Of a stretch of DNA of 64,000 bases, positions 33,376-45,500 are shown in pieces. Origin of the DNA: Viola odorata (Eukaryota > Streptophyta > Magnoliopsida > Malpighiales > Violaceae); NCBI GenBank assembly GCA_963691705.1, contig OY829539.1, forward strand, positions 684,501 to 748,500, written 5' to 3'. The notes beneath the pieces were generated by a model that was given only the letters and a program-made list of their open reading frames with translations, was not told where the DNA came from and ran no database searches. The stretch's first letter is position 1. Every line of letters begins with the position of its first letter. Made by a program: the position numbers and the translations under genes.

Positions 33376-35445
33376 TGATAACACTTAGATAAATCACAAG
33401 GGTGATTGATTGTTATTCCACTTAGTTTTGTTGTCTCTTTTTGTAGTTTTTGAGACAATAAGCATGCTACTTTGACCCTGTTTCCTTCCTTTTTCCAGAA
33501 TCACACTTGAATGACATGAATTAGGAAAAGGGGCGAAAAGGCCAAAGATTAGAGCTCAATCAATCTAGCTGGCTTGGAGGACTTTCTGCTGATGCATTCC
33601 GACTCATCTCAAGGCCCTGAGATGAGGCTGTCGTGACGTTCCCAGATCTGGACAGCACTCACCATGATTATGCGCGCCGCAATTATTTTCGCATGAGTGT
33701 GTTTCCTGTCTCCTTGGGCGCCGTTTTTAGAGCTTCTAAGCTTCTTGGGTTCCGATATCATTCCTCCCACTCCTAACAAGTTCATAGAAGACAAAAACAA
33801 CATTCTCCTTGTGTTTTGGAAGAATAATTCCACATTTGGACATGCTTCTTGAAGGCCAAAACGGGAGTGACTTGTTAGTGGGAGCTGTCTCACCTTTGAG
33901 AGGAACATCTTGGCGCCAAGGAGGACCATTAATACTGATCAGAACGGCAGGGGAAGGTATCGAACAGTAGCAAGGAGTTGGAGGAGAAAATCAGCTTTTC
34001 ACACATTTTCCAGATTTTCCAGCATTTCTTCATTTTCATTTCTAAACTTCTTGTATTATTTCCATTATGTTTTGTAGCTAAAAACCTCCATCTCTGGTAG
34101 AGATTTAGAGGTTGACAATTCCAGAAACGTTGTGAGACTTATTGAACTTAATTAAAAACGTTTTCATATCTCTTTTCTTGCTTGATTTAACGTCAATTTG
34201 ATTGTGTTGTATTTGAGCTTTATCAACTTGGATTTCGGCACAATTGATTACAGTAGAATCACTCCAATGCCACGTTTCTGCATTAGAGAGAACCCGAGTG
34301 GACAACTAGTGGATAGGGTGGTATCCTCCTTGAAACTAGAAGAAGGAAAGGGTTAGTTTTGAGGTCAATGGACTGCAAGTGCGTCCATCTCAAGGTCTAG
34401 GGAAGGGCCTTCCTAATCATATCAACAAACTAGCAATGTTTGATTGTTAAGGGAGTTAGGGTCGCGAAAGGAGCTTCTCCTTGAGTGACTTGAGTAGGAG
34501 GAGGCTTGGAGATCGCCCCAGGATGTATCTCTATAACTTCCCTATGTAAATTGTTTTGAAAATACTCTTGTCAATGATCAACATCTTGGAATTGTCACTT
34601 CGTTAATATCTCTACCAGGGATACTTTTCCCAACTGATTTTCCCCCTATTTCAACTGTTCATTTGTATGCAACCTCTGTTCATTTCATTATATTTCTGTT
34701 TTTACGCAAACCAAACCCCCAAAACTTGGTTCTCTACTTGGTCATTTATTAAGAAAAGCACGAATCAGTCAAGCTTGTCTCTGTGGGATCGATCCTCTCA
34801 CCACTATCTGCATTTATTTGTAGCATAGCACTGAGTTGAACTTATAACTTTTATGCAGGGCATGCGACGGTTCTGTCAAAGGGTAAAGAAGTCTTCTGAT
34901 CCTAATTAATGAATGGTTATATGGCCACGTGGGCGTAGCCAGGATGAGCTGGCCATAGTTACCGGTAGGATGCAATATCCGGTAACTCGTAAGGTTAACG
35001 GTAACAAGCTAGCAAGGTACCGGTAGGATGCTATTCCTGGTACTTGGAAGGTCTTTGACAGTGAGCTAACGGTAACTGAGTACCGGTTGCTATAATGACA
35101 TCAGTTATTGGCTCATAACGGTTGTGAGAGGACCGTTACGCACGTTACAGACTGAGTTATTATCTTCTTTAATGGCGTTGATTGCTACATTGATGCCAGT
35201 ATAACGGTCGTCAGGTATGACTTATAAATAGCAGAGTAAGGCAAGGTATTACGCACGTACACACACGCATGCTAGCAGTTATTGTCCTTAAGCTCTTACT
35301 ACTTGCGCAGCATACTGATTTGACCGTCGGAGAGTTTACGCCGGAGACCTCCTCCGGCGCATTGCAGGTAACACGGAGCAGACTGGAAGGACAAGCAACA
35401 AACACAAATTACCTAAAAAGGACTACCCCTAATCGTAGATTATCA
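33376..35445 (+). repeat. 3' LTR of the Tat-type element, interrupted by a solo LTR
   Basis: The first 27 bp (33376-33402) match the 5' LTR start and the rest (34884-35445) matches its remainder. The gap is the solo LTR at 33403-34878. Confidence 0.92.
33403..34878 (+). mobile_element. 1476-bp solo LTR, probably Athila-like Gypsy
   Basis: Starts TGATTGATTGTTATTCC and ends GACGGTTCTGTCA, with TSD AAGGG (33398-33402 and 34879-34883). Near the 3' end CTCTGTGGGATCGATCC (about 34782-34798) and CACTATCTGCATTTATTTGTAGCATAGCACTGAG-type sequence recall Athila LTRs. The strand is inferred from that motif. No internal region remains, so unequal recombination between two LTRs is the likely origin. Confidence 0.8.
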
Positions 35446-35624
35446 GCAAGTAACTTAAATTCATTGGGAATAGAATTGGCACTAGGACTATTAGTCAATT
35501 GTGCCTAGATTCTTCATTATAGGTACTGTTGTGTTTGTACTTGTACATCATATAATTCTGAGAGTCTGCAATAGGTTATCCCTCGCTGAGGTGTGAACAA
35601 TGACCTGTGTTGCATGTTTTGCAG

Positions 35625-36427
35625 TGTCACGATCATACTCTAGAGATAGGGGCAAACATTATGATCTCTTTGGCAGTGTAAAGCCAGGTGATGAGAAATT
35701 CAAGAAAGCCTGGAAGAAAGAAATGGATGATGATTCTTGTTTATGGACAAGCAGTGAAGATGAGAATGGGGGTGAAGATGATTCTGATAATGATAAAAGT
35801 CATTTTGCTAAGGAGATTCAGAAAGTACGGAAGCAGGCAAAGGAGCACTCAGACCTTATTGATGTTGATGACAGTGATGAGTTATGGAGTGTATGATCTG
35901 GTAGTGATGAAGAGAAAACTTTATGAACTGGTGATGAAGGAGATGAAGATTATGATGTTCCCACTGAGGCATACCCTAATGAGACCAGTGATAAGTATAT
36001 AGATAAATTGTTCGAGTTTGATGAAAAACCTAAATATCGGACAATCTCAGAACTACTGAAAGCTGAAAATGAACCAGAAGAGTTGTCACCAGGAAAGCAA
36101 GCTAGAAAACTTGTTGTTGAAAATGCCTTGAAAAAATTGAAGAAAAGGCCGGATGGGCGCTACAGTAATGTCTGGGAGGTGATGAGTGATACAGATATTC
36201 TAATTGGAGCATTTGAAAATATCGTTTCGGGGCCAGAATATGAGGAGCTCAGGCAGGGAGGACCTAAGAAGTTAAACATGCAGTTCTTCAAGGATATACA
36301 GGATCGTATGAGGGATCCAAACTATAAGTTCTCACCTGAGTTGAAGTTGAAACCAAAGAGCAAGCTAGTACCAAGAAAGAAATGGCAGAAGGCTCAGTCT
36401 AGACGACGAAAAGCACAGAAGCGTTAA
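35625..36427 (+). pseudogene. 3' exon of the split host gene, conserved plant protein of unknown function
   Basis: An acceptor TGTTTTGCAG precedes 35625, and the frame runs to a TAA at 36425-36427 with two internal TGA codons (35894 and 35924). Both lie before acidic Ser-Gly/Thr-Gly segments (SGSDEEKTL, TGDEGDEDYD) and could come from TGG by one change. The protein has KPGDEKFKKAWKKEMDDDS, long Asp/Glu runs, a globular segment (YSNVWEVMSDTDILIGAFEN) and a very basic C-terminus (PRKKWQKAQSRRRKAQKR). With the 5' part at 14709 it suggests an organellar, RNA- or ribosome-associated protein, but I do not recognise the family. It looks dead even without the insertion. Confidence 0.6.
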
Positions 36428-37470
36428 CTAGCGGCCTCACCCATTGAGATATCACACAAGACAGGTATTCATCTTTTGAGTTATGGGTATTTCTTATGGG
36501 TGACTAGAAGACAATATTATTATATATCTAAATGATATACGGTACCTATTGTACATTTGTGAGTAGATATTATCACTACTATTTTTTGCTATGCTTATCT
36601 GATATTTAGTATTTTTTGTGTGTGATTGTAAATCAACATATGACTTCATGAACATAGTCAAACAAGAAACTAGTGCGATAAGCTGCTTGCTTTTCATGTT
36701 GACTCCTGGTATCTTTCATTTGACATGCTTGTTTTAAAGCCATCAGAGATACATTTCTAAGAATGTATCTTGTCTGTGAGTTAACTGTAGCACATTTGGA
36801 TCAAAAGCTAGCATTGATTCAGCTGAAAAAGAGCATTGGGGAACTTAAACCTTTTAAGCAGGCTGAACCATTCATTTGATGATCATTAATGAAGGATTAG
36901 CGAAAGCTTTTGGATTAGGCAATCACACATGTTCTATAGGTTTTGTAGGAAAGCAAGTTTGTACACAAGGCTGATGGAATTCATAAGGATTGAAGAATCA
37001 ACTGTTACTGGCATCTGCTATCATAGCTGTGGAGTCCTGACGTGCCTTGTTCCAAGCTACACATAGTAAGTTTCAATCAGGCTGGTTGTTAGATGTCCTA
37101 AAACTTGTGGATGTGTGTATAGATAGGGAAAGAGTGTATGCATGTGGATTTGTGGGGCGTGGAGCTAGTTTGGTCATTCATAACCAAAACTTCCAAGAGA
37201 AAAACATCTTTCTTTTATCGACGCAAGAGTGTAAAGGTCTACTGGACTACATATAACATATATGACTATGTGGCATATTTCCCATGCGTATTATATACCT
37301 AGTGGCATTGTAAACTTTTGTTTTAACTTCTTAAGAGTTTTTAGCTCATTGGATGGTTTAATGGGTTTCTTGTAGAGGACTGAGTAGCACAGACATGAAA
37401 ACAAGGTTGTTGAGCCTTATGCTCTGTAATCACGAGAATGTGAGTAACTGAATCTTGAGTCTTGTCCTAT
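36428..37470. other. Intergenic DNA, no gene seen
   Basis: Probably the 3' untranslated region of the split gene followed by spacer. Short ORFs only; no repeats or element ends were recognised. Confidence 0.55.
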
Positions 37471-37904
37471 GTGTTGTCTCATGCTAGAATAAATAAATAA
37501 ATTAATGAAGCTGTCAAACTGTAGACTAGAAGTGCGAATTCAGGCAGCCTATTACACAGGTAAGCATTGTTGTAAACTTTTAATTCTTTGAAGTTCTTGT
37601 AATTTCCTAAAATAGAAGGAAATAATTTGTATAAGGACCGTAGATTGAACTGCTCATATTTCTCCGGACAAAGCTTCCATTCTTGATTACCGTCTTCATG
37701 AGTTCTTAAATATGAATCTTGAATTGATGATGCTATTGGCACAGGTAGGGTGGATACATTGAAGGTGCATGATTTCCCAAGTTGGGTGGAAGCATGTAGA
37801 TGTCGTTGTTCATGGAGTTATTGTTGGTGTATCTGTCCTGCATATAGGTATGAGCTATGTTTGTTGTGGGTGGATTGTTGTATTGGTTGTAACCTTGTTG
37901 GCTG

Positions 37905-38690
37905 CTAGTGATCATCATGGATGGTAGGTGTATTGTGTTCATAACTTGGCATCCCTTGAAAGTCATGGCTTCCAAATCCGTAGAAACCAGTATGATAATC
38001 ATTGCCTTGATAATGTACTGGACTCGTCACAGTTGCCATGATCTCATCTTGTAACCTGCCTTCCCTGGCAAAATTTCCCTCATGGATGTAGAAACTTCTT
38101 GTAGCAAAATCATGATCACTCCCAGCATTGAAAGTAGTCATTATCATTCTGGTATTTGGGTTGAGAAAGTTTTCAGAGCTGCTTATACCTTCAAACTGAT
38201 TCTCAAAGGATGCTGGAAACATGATTTGATTTCCGGGGCCACTGATGAGATCACGTGCCGGAGATCGCATGTGGTCCAGGTTTTCCAGATTGTTGTGCCC
38301 AGAAATTGGAGGACAAAGGGATGCAGGTTTGCCAGATTTGAGCAATTTCTTGATTAGAATCTCAGAATCGACCCAACCCCATGCCTCGGCCAGCTGTTGA
38401 TCCATATCTATGTTGATAGAGTGCATCCCTGTTGGATTCAAGGGAGCAACAACAGCACACCATAAAAAATGAATGTTGTTACTATACCTTCACTTTTCTT
38501 GAGGAGTTTTGTCACTTTCTGCTTGCATCCTTCACAGTTAGTGTTTACTTTTAGAACATGTTTCTACAGAATACAGAAAGAAATGAAACCAAATTTTGAG
38601 AAACTGTCAGAAAAGAAGAAAACCAAATGGATTATGGATTGGCTGGCTCACCTCAATCCTTAAGAAGGCAGGATCATTAATTCCCAACAT
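37905..38690 (-). CDS. Heavy-metal-associated isoprenylated plant protein-like (HIPP), tail altered
   Basis: HIPPs bind metal ions through an HMA domain and usually attach to membranes by a prenylated C-terminal CaaX box. Three exons are read: 38652-38690 (MLGINDPAFLRIE), 38488-38563 (KHVLKVNTNCEGCKQKVTKLL) and 38428-37905, with GT-AG borders and matching phases. They give about 212 residues. The HMA core VLKVNTNCEGC has the metal-binding CxxC, and SEILIKKLLKSGKPASLC matches the end of the fold in HIPPs. The Asn/Gly/Ser-rich tail ends ...TPTIHDDH with no CaaX. A shifted frame extends it to ...MYPPYLCQ (stop near 37733), also without a proper CaaX, so the gene may be damaged at the 3' end. Confidence 0.7.
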
Positions 38691-38989
38691 GTTTAGTTTC
38701 ACTTTCAAGTGTTTATGTATTCTTTTCTGTCTACCAAGTTAACTTTCTGTTACTTGCATTGCATGTAAAGAAGGGTTTGTGATAGTTATATAGTGGAAAT
38801 TTACACACACAAAAAAAGAAAAAGAAAAGAAAAAGAAAAGAGAGGGCAGATACAACACAAGGTCTAAATGACAACAAACATTTGTTGATAGAGTGCACTC
38901 TGCAGCAAGATTGCATGAAATGAAATATGATTTTGTTACTGACTCTGTATCTTTTGACGATTCTATCTTCTGACAAAACCTAATCATCA

Positions 38990-39497
38990 GTGCAATCATC
39001 AGTGCACTGGTGTCTTCTTTATCTGAAGAAGTCATGTCCATAGAAGATTTTAATCTCTTATGTGTTCCAAGGCCTCGGAGGAATTTCAGGGCCTTGTGAC
39101 CTCTATGAATACACGACCTGATCCTATTTCATTCATAGAATTACTCAGCCAGTGTTTAAGTCAGGAACTCCTTAATAACGGTCTTCTATTTCCAAAGTTG
39201 TGGTGCAACCTATCTCCCTACCTCCCTTACTCCCTACACCACAAGTTGCGCAGCCAAGTGCCAATCTGACACAAGCGCAACCTGCTCCAATAACCAACTC
39301 CTCTAACCGAAGCAGGAGCAGACACAATAGAGGTAGAGACAGGCATAACCGGAATTCTGGTCGTGGAAATTCTGGTGGTCGTGGCAAACTTGGTCCTAAG
39401 TGCCAAATTTTCCAGTTAGATACTATGCAACCTTTTGCTCTCAGCGTTATGTGTCCTCTGTCAGACTACAAGAGTCAAAGAATGAATCTTTTTCATT
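38990..39497 (+). pseudogene. Decayed Copia gag fragment
   Basis: EEFQGLVTSMNTRPDPISFIELLSQ is typical of Copia Gag just before the zinc knuckle, followed by an Arg/Gly/Asn-rich stretch (NRSRSRHNRGRDRHNRNSG) and a degenerate knuckle starting GPKCQIF. Frames are broken. The fragment ends at the MITE boundary at 39500. Confidence 0.7.
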
Positions 39498-39500
39498 TTA

Positions 39501-40432
39501 GGGTGCGTTTGATTGGCGGAATTAGAAATTAAAGTGATTCGGGAATCTGAAATTTCAAATTTTATTGCGTTTGGTTGCGACAAAAAATCACTCTCCTCCG
39601 GAATTCAATTTTTTTTGACCCCCTTGATTTTCCAAAAAATGGGGGAAAATGATTCATTGGCTAGGGGGTGGGGAAAGTGATTCCTTGATGTAAGAAAAAC
39701 TAATTTCTTTAATTAGATTACATATTTGTCCCCTCCTACTAGTATTATTCTAAAAAAGAAAAAAAAAATTTGTTCCCTTCTCTCTTAGTTTTAGTTTCCA
39801 TTTTTTTATTAATTTTTTTTACATTTTTTTTTGTACGTGTTATGTTTTTAGTTTCATATTTTTTAATATTTAATTTTTAAAATTTTTCTAGAATTTCTAC
39901 TTTTTTATGTTTCCGATTCTTTTTTAAAGTTTTGGTACATTTTTTAATTTTTAAAAAAAATTATAATACATTTTTTAAGTTGCAGATTATTTTTTAAATC
40001 TTTTTTAAGTTTGATAAAAACATATTCTGAAAGTTTGATAAAAAAAGTTTATAAAGCTAAATTTCTTAATCCATCCATCAACCACGCCCTTACAATAATG
40101 AAGAATCTGAAAACTCATTTGATATTTTAATTGTTGAAAAATAGATAACTAAATAGAAACAAATCCATGATAAAATATATATAGAAAAGATAATTAGACG
40201 CCTAACAAGATAACAAAGACACAAATATTAAAAAGGATAAAGTAGTCATTTTTTTACTTTCTTTGAGGATTCTCAAGTACAAAACAAACATAATAATATT
40301 ACTTTCCCGGAAATCTTAAATCCCAACCAAACACAAAAAACTAACATTCCCCTCAATCACTTTCCCGGGTATCACTCTCCCGGGAGAGTAATTCCAAGGG
40401 GGAAAGTAACATTTCGTGAACCAAATGCTACC
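39501..40432. mobile_element. PIF/Harbinger-like non-autonomous DNA element
   Basis: 932 bp with imperfect terminal inverted repeats (GGGTGCGTTTGATT at the left; GGTAGCATTTGGTT read inward from the right) flanked by TTA (39498-39500 and 40433-40435). Subterminal inverted blocks with TTCCGGGAAAGTGATT-like sequence are also present, and the centre is very AT-rich. A TTA target and this TIR type fit Harbinger-type MITEs. It encodes no transposase. Confidence 0.6.
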
Positions 40433-40435
40433 TTA

Positions 40436-41136
40436 ATTCAATTATAATATGGCAGTATGTTATATACAGAAGAAGAGAGACTAAACAAGGAAATATATAA
40501 ATAGTTAACCTATTGGTTAGGCCTTAAATATCTATGATAATTATTTCCCAAGATCACATTGATTTACACCACAATTGGAAACAAGAATTTTACAGCTCAC
40601 ACCAACACTCCCCCTCAAGTTGGTGCAAAGATATCTTTAATACCCAACTTGTTGAGTGATATATAAAAGCTTTTGTAGAAAACAACCTTTGTAAGCATGT
40701 CTGCCAATTGATCCTCTGTTCTCACAAAAGGGATTTGGATAACCTTTTTTTCAAGATTTTGCTTAATAAAATGTCTATCCACCTCGATGTGTTTAGTACG
40801 ATCATGTTGGACAAAATTTTAGGAAATTTCTATTGTTACCTTATTATCACAGAATAGATTCATCATAGATTTTAGTGCAAAGCCAATCTCAGTCATCAAG
40901 CGCTTGAGCCACAGAAGTTCATAGAGTCCTTTTGCCATTCCTCTAAACTCTGCTTCCGCACTTGATAAAGCTACAACCTTTTGCTTTTTACTTCTCCATG
41001 TAACCAAATTTCCTCTAACAAAGGTAAAGTATCCTGATGTAGATTTTCTATAGGTCAAATCTCCTGCCCAATTAGCGGTAGTGTACCCATGAACATTCAG
41101 ATGATGATTCTTAGAGAACATGATTCCCCTCCTCAT
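40436..41136 (-). pseudogene. Copia 3'-end relic: RNase H and part of the LTR
   Basis: On the minus strand, GYTTANWAGDLTYRKSTSGY and SKKQKVVALSSAEAEFRGMA mark Copia RNase H, continuing as RTKHIEVDRHFIKQ and DQLADMLTK after a TAA. A polypurine tract (about 40608-40620) and an LTR start TGTTGGTGTGAGC at 40607 follow. The LTR is cut by the MITE at 40435. Integrase and RT are missing. Confidence 0.8.
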
Positions 41137-42337
41137 TGATTGTCGAAGTCGTCAAAAATATTAAATAAAACCTATAACCTAATGCACAAAATAAATTATG
41201 TAAAGTGGAAATAGCATTATCCACAGACACTGGGGGTTTTGAGGTTGTTTGAATTAACTACTAATAAAATAAATAAAACAAAAATTAATACTAAGGTAAA
41301 AGCAAGTGGAGGAAGCTTCTTAGTAAACATCTATCTCCGGTTGCGATTACGATCAAATTGATTATCCGTGCAAGGGTATTCTATTACTAATTAATATGTG
41401 TGCTATAGAGACCATGTACGCTTAGGTCTCCTGTTTTTTTTCGTATGAGAAGCAACTCCAACGTACGTTTATGGAGAGGCCTTGATAGTTTGATAACCCC
41501 TAAGGTACGCTTATAGGGATTTAACCAAACTGCCCATGAAAAAGAGAAAAGATACACCTAGGGCAAGACAACACAGTACGCTCGAAGCCTTTAACCCTAA
41601 TCAGTTGTTTACTTTGTGACAGACACTTTGAGTTTGAATTAATCTATATAGATCGTATTTCGTTAAAAAAAATCTAAAATCTCTACGTTTCTAGTAAATT
41701 TTTAACAATTATATATTTTGTCAAAACTTCATAAATTTTTTTAGTTGTTTATTATTTATTTATTTTAACTATTATAAATATTAAAATTACAACTTTTATA
41801 AAATTATAAAGTTTATATAAAGTTTATATAGTATGTTTTTTAACTATAAGGGTCAAAACATAACATTTTATATGCTATAAAAGTTCTTTATATAATTTTT
41901 TCTTTCTTTTCGCTTATACTTCCCTTCTCTATCCCTCGTTCTCTCTTTATGCTCATAAAATCATCTTTTTTGATTTGCACGTTTATTAGGTTATTTGCTT
42001 TGAATGAAATGATATGTAATTATAAGGTCTTATAGTTCTTTGAGACTATTGCAAGCAAAATTCATGACCCAAATCCATTACATTCATGACAATCCCTATA
42101 CTCAAGTGGACTTAAGAAAGTTACATATAGGCCTCTAAAAAAATTACTACTACACTATAATCAAGGTTGATATTCCATATCAGAGTAAAACTAACAACTC
42201 AATCAATGTTTCTGTGGATTTATTCAAAAAAATTCTATACGTAATAATTAGACTAAAAATGAAAAAAATAGAAATTTGTGTTCGAATTCTACCTCTGTTT
42301 AAAGAGGAAAAAATCAAACTTTATTTTAATATTGAAC
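41137..42337. other. AT-rich intergenic DNA, no gene seen
   Basis: No supported ORF or element. GTACGCTTA-like motifs recur (about 41418-41600) without clear structure. Confidence 0.55.
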
Positions 42338-42463
42338 AATGCTATTTTGACAAAAAATTTAGACAGAAAAAATAAACAAATAACAATTTCATAAACTGTC
42401 ATCATTTATTTACAAAATTGTTAACTTATTTTTTCAGCCAAAAATTTCTGTCAAAATAACATT
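42338..42463. mobile_element. Small fold-back MITE upstream of the CCA-adding enzyme gene
   Basis: The 126-bp segment starts AATGCTATTTTGACAAAAAATTT and ends with the near-complement AAATTTCTGTCAAAATAACATT. The inner halves (TAACAATTT, ATGATGACAG-type) also pair, so almost the whole segment is one hairpin. No clear TSD was found. Confidence 0.6.
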
Positions 42464-42562
42464 TCTCTTTAATATTTGTTTCTTCTTCCGGCTAAAATAC
42501 CGTCCTCCATAACATAATGAAAGAGCCCACTCCACAATATAATAAAGAACAAGAAGAAACCA

Positions 42563-45500
42563 ATGAGACCATATTTGCGAACATCCCTCCTTAACCTCCC
42601 ATCTCTTCGTCTCCTTCTCCCCGCCTCCAGAACCACCATCAACACCAGAAGCATCCCGCCTCGAAACGTTCCGTTCCCAATTCTTACAGAGAAGCCATCG
42701 TTTCTGCGGTGCAGAGCAATGGGGACATCCTCGCCGCCACAACCAGCTGCTGTTCAAGTCAAGGAGAAGGTTGAACTTACGGAGGTTGAGAAAAAGATCT
42801 TCCAACGCCTCCTCAACACTATAAGCCACTTCAATCTCAACACGGAGCTCCGTGTTGCTGGCGGATGGGTCCGTGACAAGGTCATTGAAACGCACCTTTC
42901 CTGTATTACTTCTGTACTGATTTGGGGTTGCTTGATGATATATGCTCATTATTTCTTTCTTTCCTTTTTCCTTCGCAGCTCTTAGGAAAAGATTGCTATG
43001 ATATAGATATCGCTATTGATAATATGGTGGGCAGTGAATTTGTTGACAAGGTGAGAGAGTACTTATTAACCACTGGGGAGGAGGCACAAGGAGTTGGCGT
43101 TATTCCACGGTCAGTAGTATTGCAGTTTTTTCTTGAAAGTTATTAGAAGGTACATTAGACTCTCTATTCTAGTTGGAGTGTGTTGCTATCTCTGATGACT
43201 CTCCCATGTTGTATCTCTGTTCTGTTTTCTTATCAACGTATCATCTCAGTTCAGTTTTTTTTTTCCAATTAAAAAGAGTTATTTTTTTAGCATATATCAA
43301 CACTAATCATGCCAAGAAAAGGGCTTTGATAAATGTGGAGCAAGTGGGGATGTCCATTCATTCTTACACATGTTTGGCTTCAATCCCCCTAGCAGTGGGC
43401 TATGATGTACTAGTATTTAAGCTTTTGACAACTGTCTTATTTACTTACTTTTCCTTGCAGCAACCCTGATCAATCTAAACACTTAGAAACAGCAAGGATG
43501 CGCCTTTTTGATTTATGGATTGATTTTGTAAACTTAAGGTGTGAAGACTACTGTGAGAACAGTCGCATTCCCACTATGGTATACAGTTGATTTAGAACTA
43601 ATGTTTCTGTTACATCTTCTCATCCCTCCCAAAGGGTTTTCTAGTTGCTATGGCCTGTCTGCTATTGTAGTGCTTCAATAGATAGTGGCTTCTTTTGTAT
43701 TCCTAGAGGATTTTTCAATCATTTGCATCTTTTGTGCGGTTTAACGCAAAATTGCACTAAAAACTCACTGCCAAAATGCCTAGTTATTCACTTATCATTT
43801 GTTTGGGTTTTTGCTTCTGCTTCTGGTGTGTATAATTCAGTTATTCAAGTCTGAAATTTGGTACGTCAGTATCTAAGTCATTCAGTTGGTACAGAAATTT
43901 GGCACAGCTGAGGAGGATGCCTATAGGAGGGATTTAACTATTAACAGGTATTTTTGAAACTTATGAAGATAGAAGACATTCTGTTTTTGTTACTCGTGAT
44001 AATTTCATAAGGGTTTTTGGAGTTACCTATTGTAAAATATGATTTCTTTTCTTCACCAGCTTGTTCTACAATATCAATACCAGTTCAGTTGAAGACCTTA
44101 CGGGAAGAGGTTTGTGTAGTTTAACATGTTCTTTTTCCTGGCATATGCATCTGTGCCAGTTTTGCTCATCTTTGCCTTATCTTTGATATTTCTCTTTGAT
44201 ATCAGGCATTGCGGATCTAAAATCCGGGAAGATAGTGACACCATTACCTCCAAAAGCAACTTTTCTGGATGATCCGCTTCGAGTTCTTCGAGCTATCCGG
44301 TTTGGTAGTACTCAATTTATACTTGTTTTCCTTTTTCCTTAACAAGAAAATTTCTTCATTTTCACATTTTGGTAAAAGTTGAAAGCAAATAAGCTTTTTC
44401 TGAATTAGGTAATTTCTCATTTTAAGTCAAATTGCTTAGCATCCAATCTGCCTGTATTGTTTTTGTTAGTATTCTAATTTCTCAGCTACTTTATATTTAG
44501 GACTTTTTTCTTGAGAAAGTATGAAAAATTAAACTATCAATTTGAAGTACAAATTTGCTCAGTTTTGGTATCCGGAATTCTATATCCTGAAAGCAGATGT
44601 GTGATGCATAACAATTGTCCGTCAGTTACATCAGTAAAAAATGAAGTAACATCCGATGGAGTAGCAATCACTGCTGAAATTTCCATTTGCATGAGGTTGA
44701 ATGCGTAGCTTTGTTTCAGGAAGACATGTCTACAATTTTCTTTTGTTGACCCTTTCATTTGTTCACAGTTATTTTTTCTCATGTCTCATTCCCATCATTT
44801 CAGGTGCAAGATTCAACTTCTTACTGGATGAAGAACTCAAAGAAGCTGCTGCATGCGATGATGTGAAAAATGCTCTTGGAGCAAAAGTTAGCAAAGAGAG
44901 GATCGGAACTGAAGTATGTTCACCTTTTCTCGATACTCACTTAGAAAATGCTGTGAATATTTTTTGATTCCTGGCACTAATTATCCTGTTTGATTGTTGT
45001 ATGTTCCATATAACTAGGGAAACAGTTATGTAAGTTATTCCTGAACATGTTCTTTGTAGGTTGATCTCATGATATCTGGCAAGCATCCTGTTCAAGCCAT
45101 GACCTATATTGTTGATTTGACATTGTTTTGGATTGTCTTCGGTCTTCCTTCTAATGCTCAGCCAGCTGTCACAGAAGCTTGCCACAGGTATTATTAGATC
45201 CATTAGTGCATACTCTAAGTATATGTAGCATGGAAAACCTAAATTTGAAAGCATTAGATTTACATTGCTGGATGCATGCTCAAGGTCTTCAGTGAAACCA
45301 TGCATTGCAACTGAGTTCTGTGACTCAAATTGTCCTTTTGGGTCCTTTACTGGAAGGAAAAGAAACAGCAGCAAATGAGAAAAAGGTGGGAGACCTATTT
45401 AGCCCATAACTGAAAAGCTGTCAATTGCCATGGGTAGCTGTATTCCCAAATTCTTTGTTTATTCTGACCATAGGAGCATGACCGCAAGCATGGCTTGCCT

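Larger units (their letters stand above)
15480..35445 (+). mobile_element. Tat/Retand-type Ty3/Gypsy element, nested with two other insertions
   Basis: LTRs at 15480-16070 and 33376-35445 (the latter interrupted) share ends TGATAACACTTAGATAAATC and TCGTAGATTATCA. The TSD is GCAAG (15475-15479 and 35446-35450). Order inside: leader, gag-protease-RT-RNase H, SIRE insertion, integrase, tandem array, antisense gene, 3' LTR. The LTRs differ at about 13 positions plus a CA-repeat indel (roughly 2%). Without the SIRE element (7162 bp) and the solo LTR (1476 bp) it would be about 11.3 kb. Tat/Retand placement rests on Gag and protease sequence, the leader after the LTR, and the antisense gene downstream of integrase. 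Confidence 0.9.

Noticed and set aside
33609..33929. 106-codon minus-strand ORF in the solo LTR
   Set aside because: No similarity to known domains, and it lies in LTR sequence.
42434..42949. 171-codon minus-strand ORF over the CCA enzyme first exon
   Set aside because: It is antisense to a well-supported exon and extends into a MITE.
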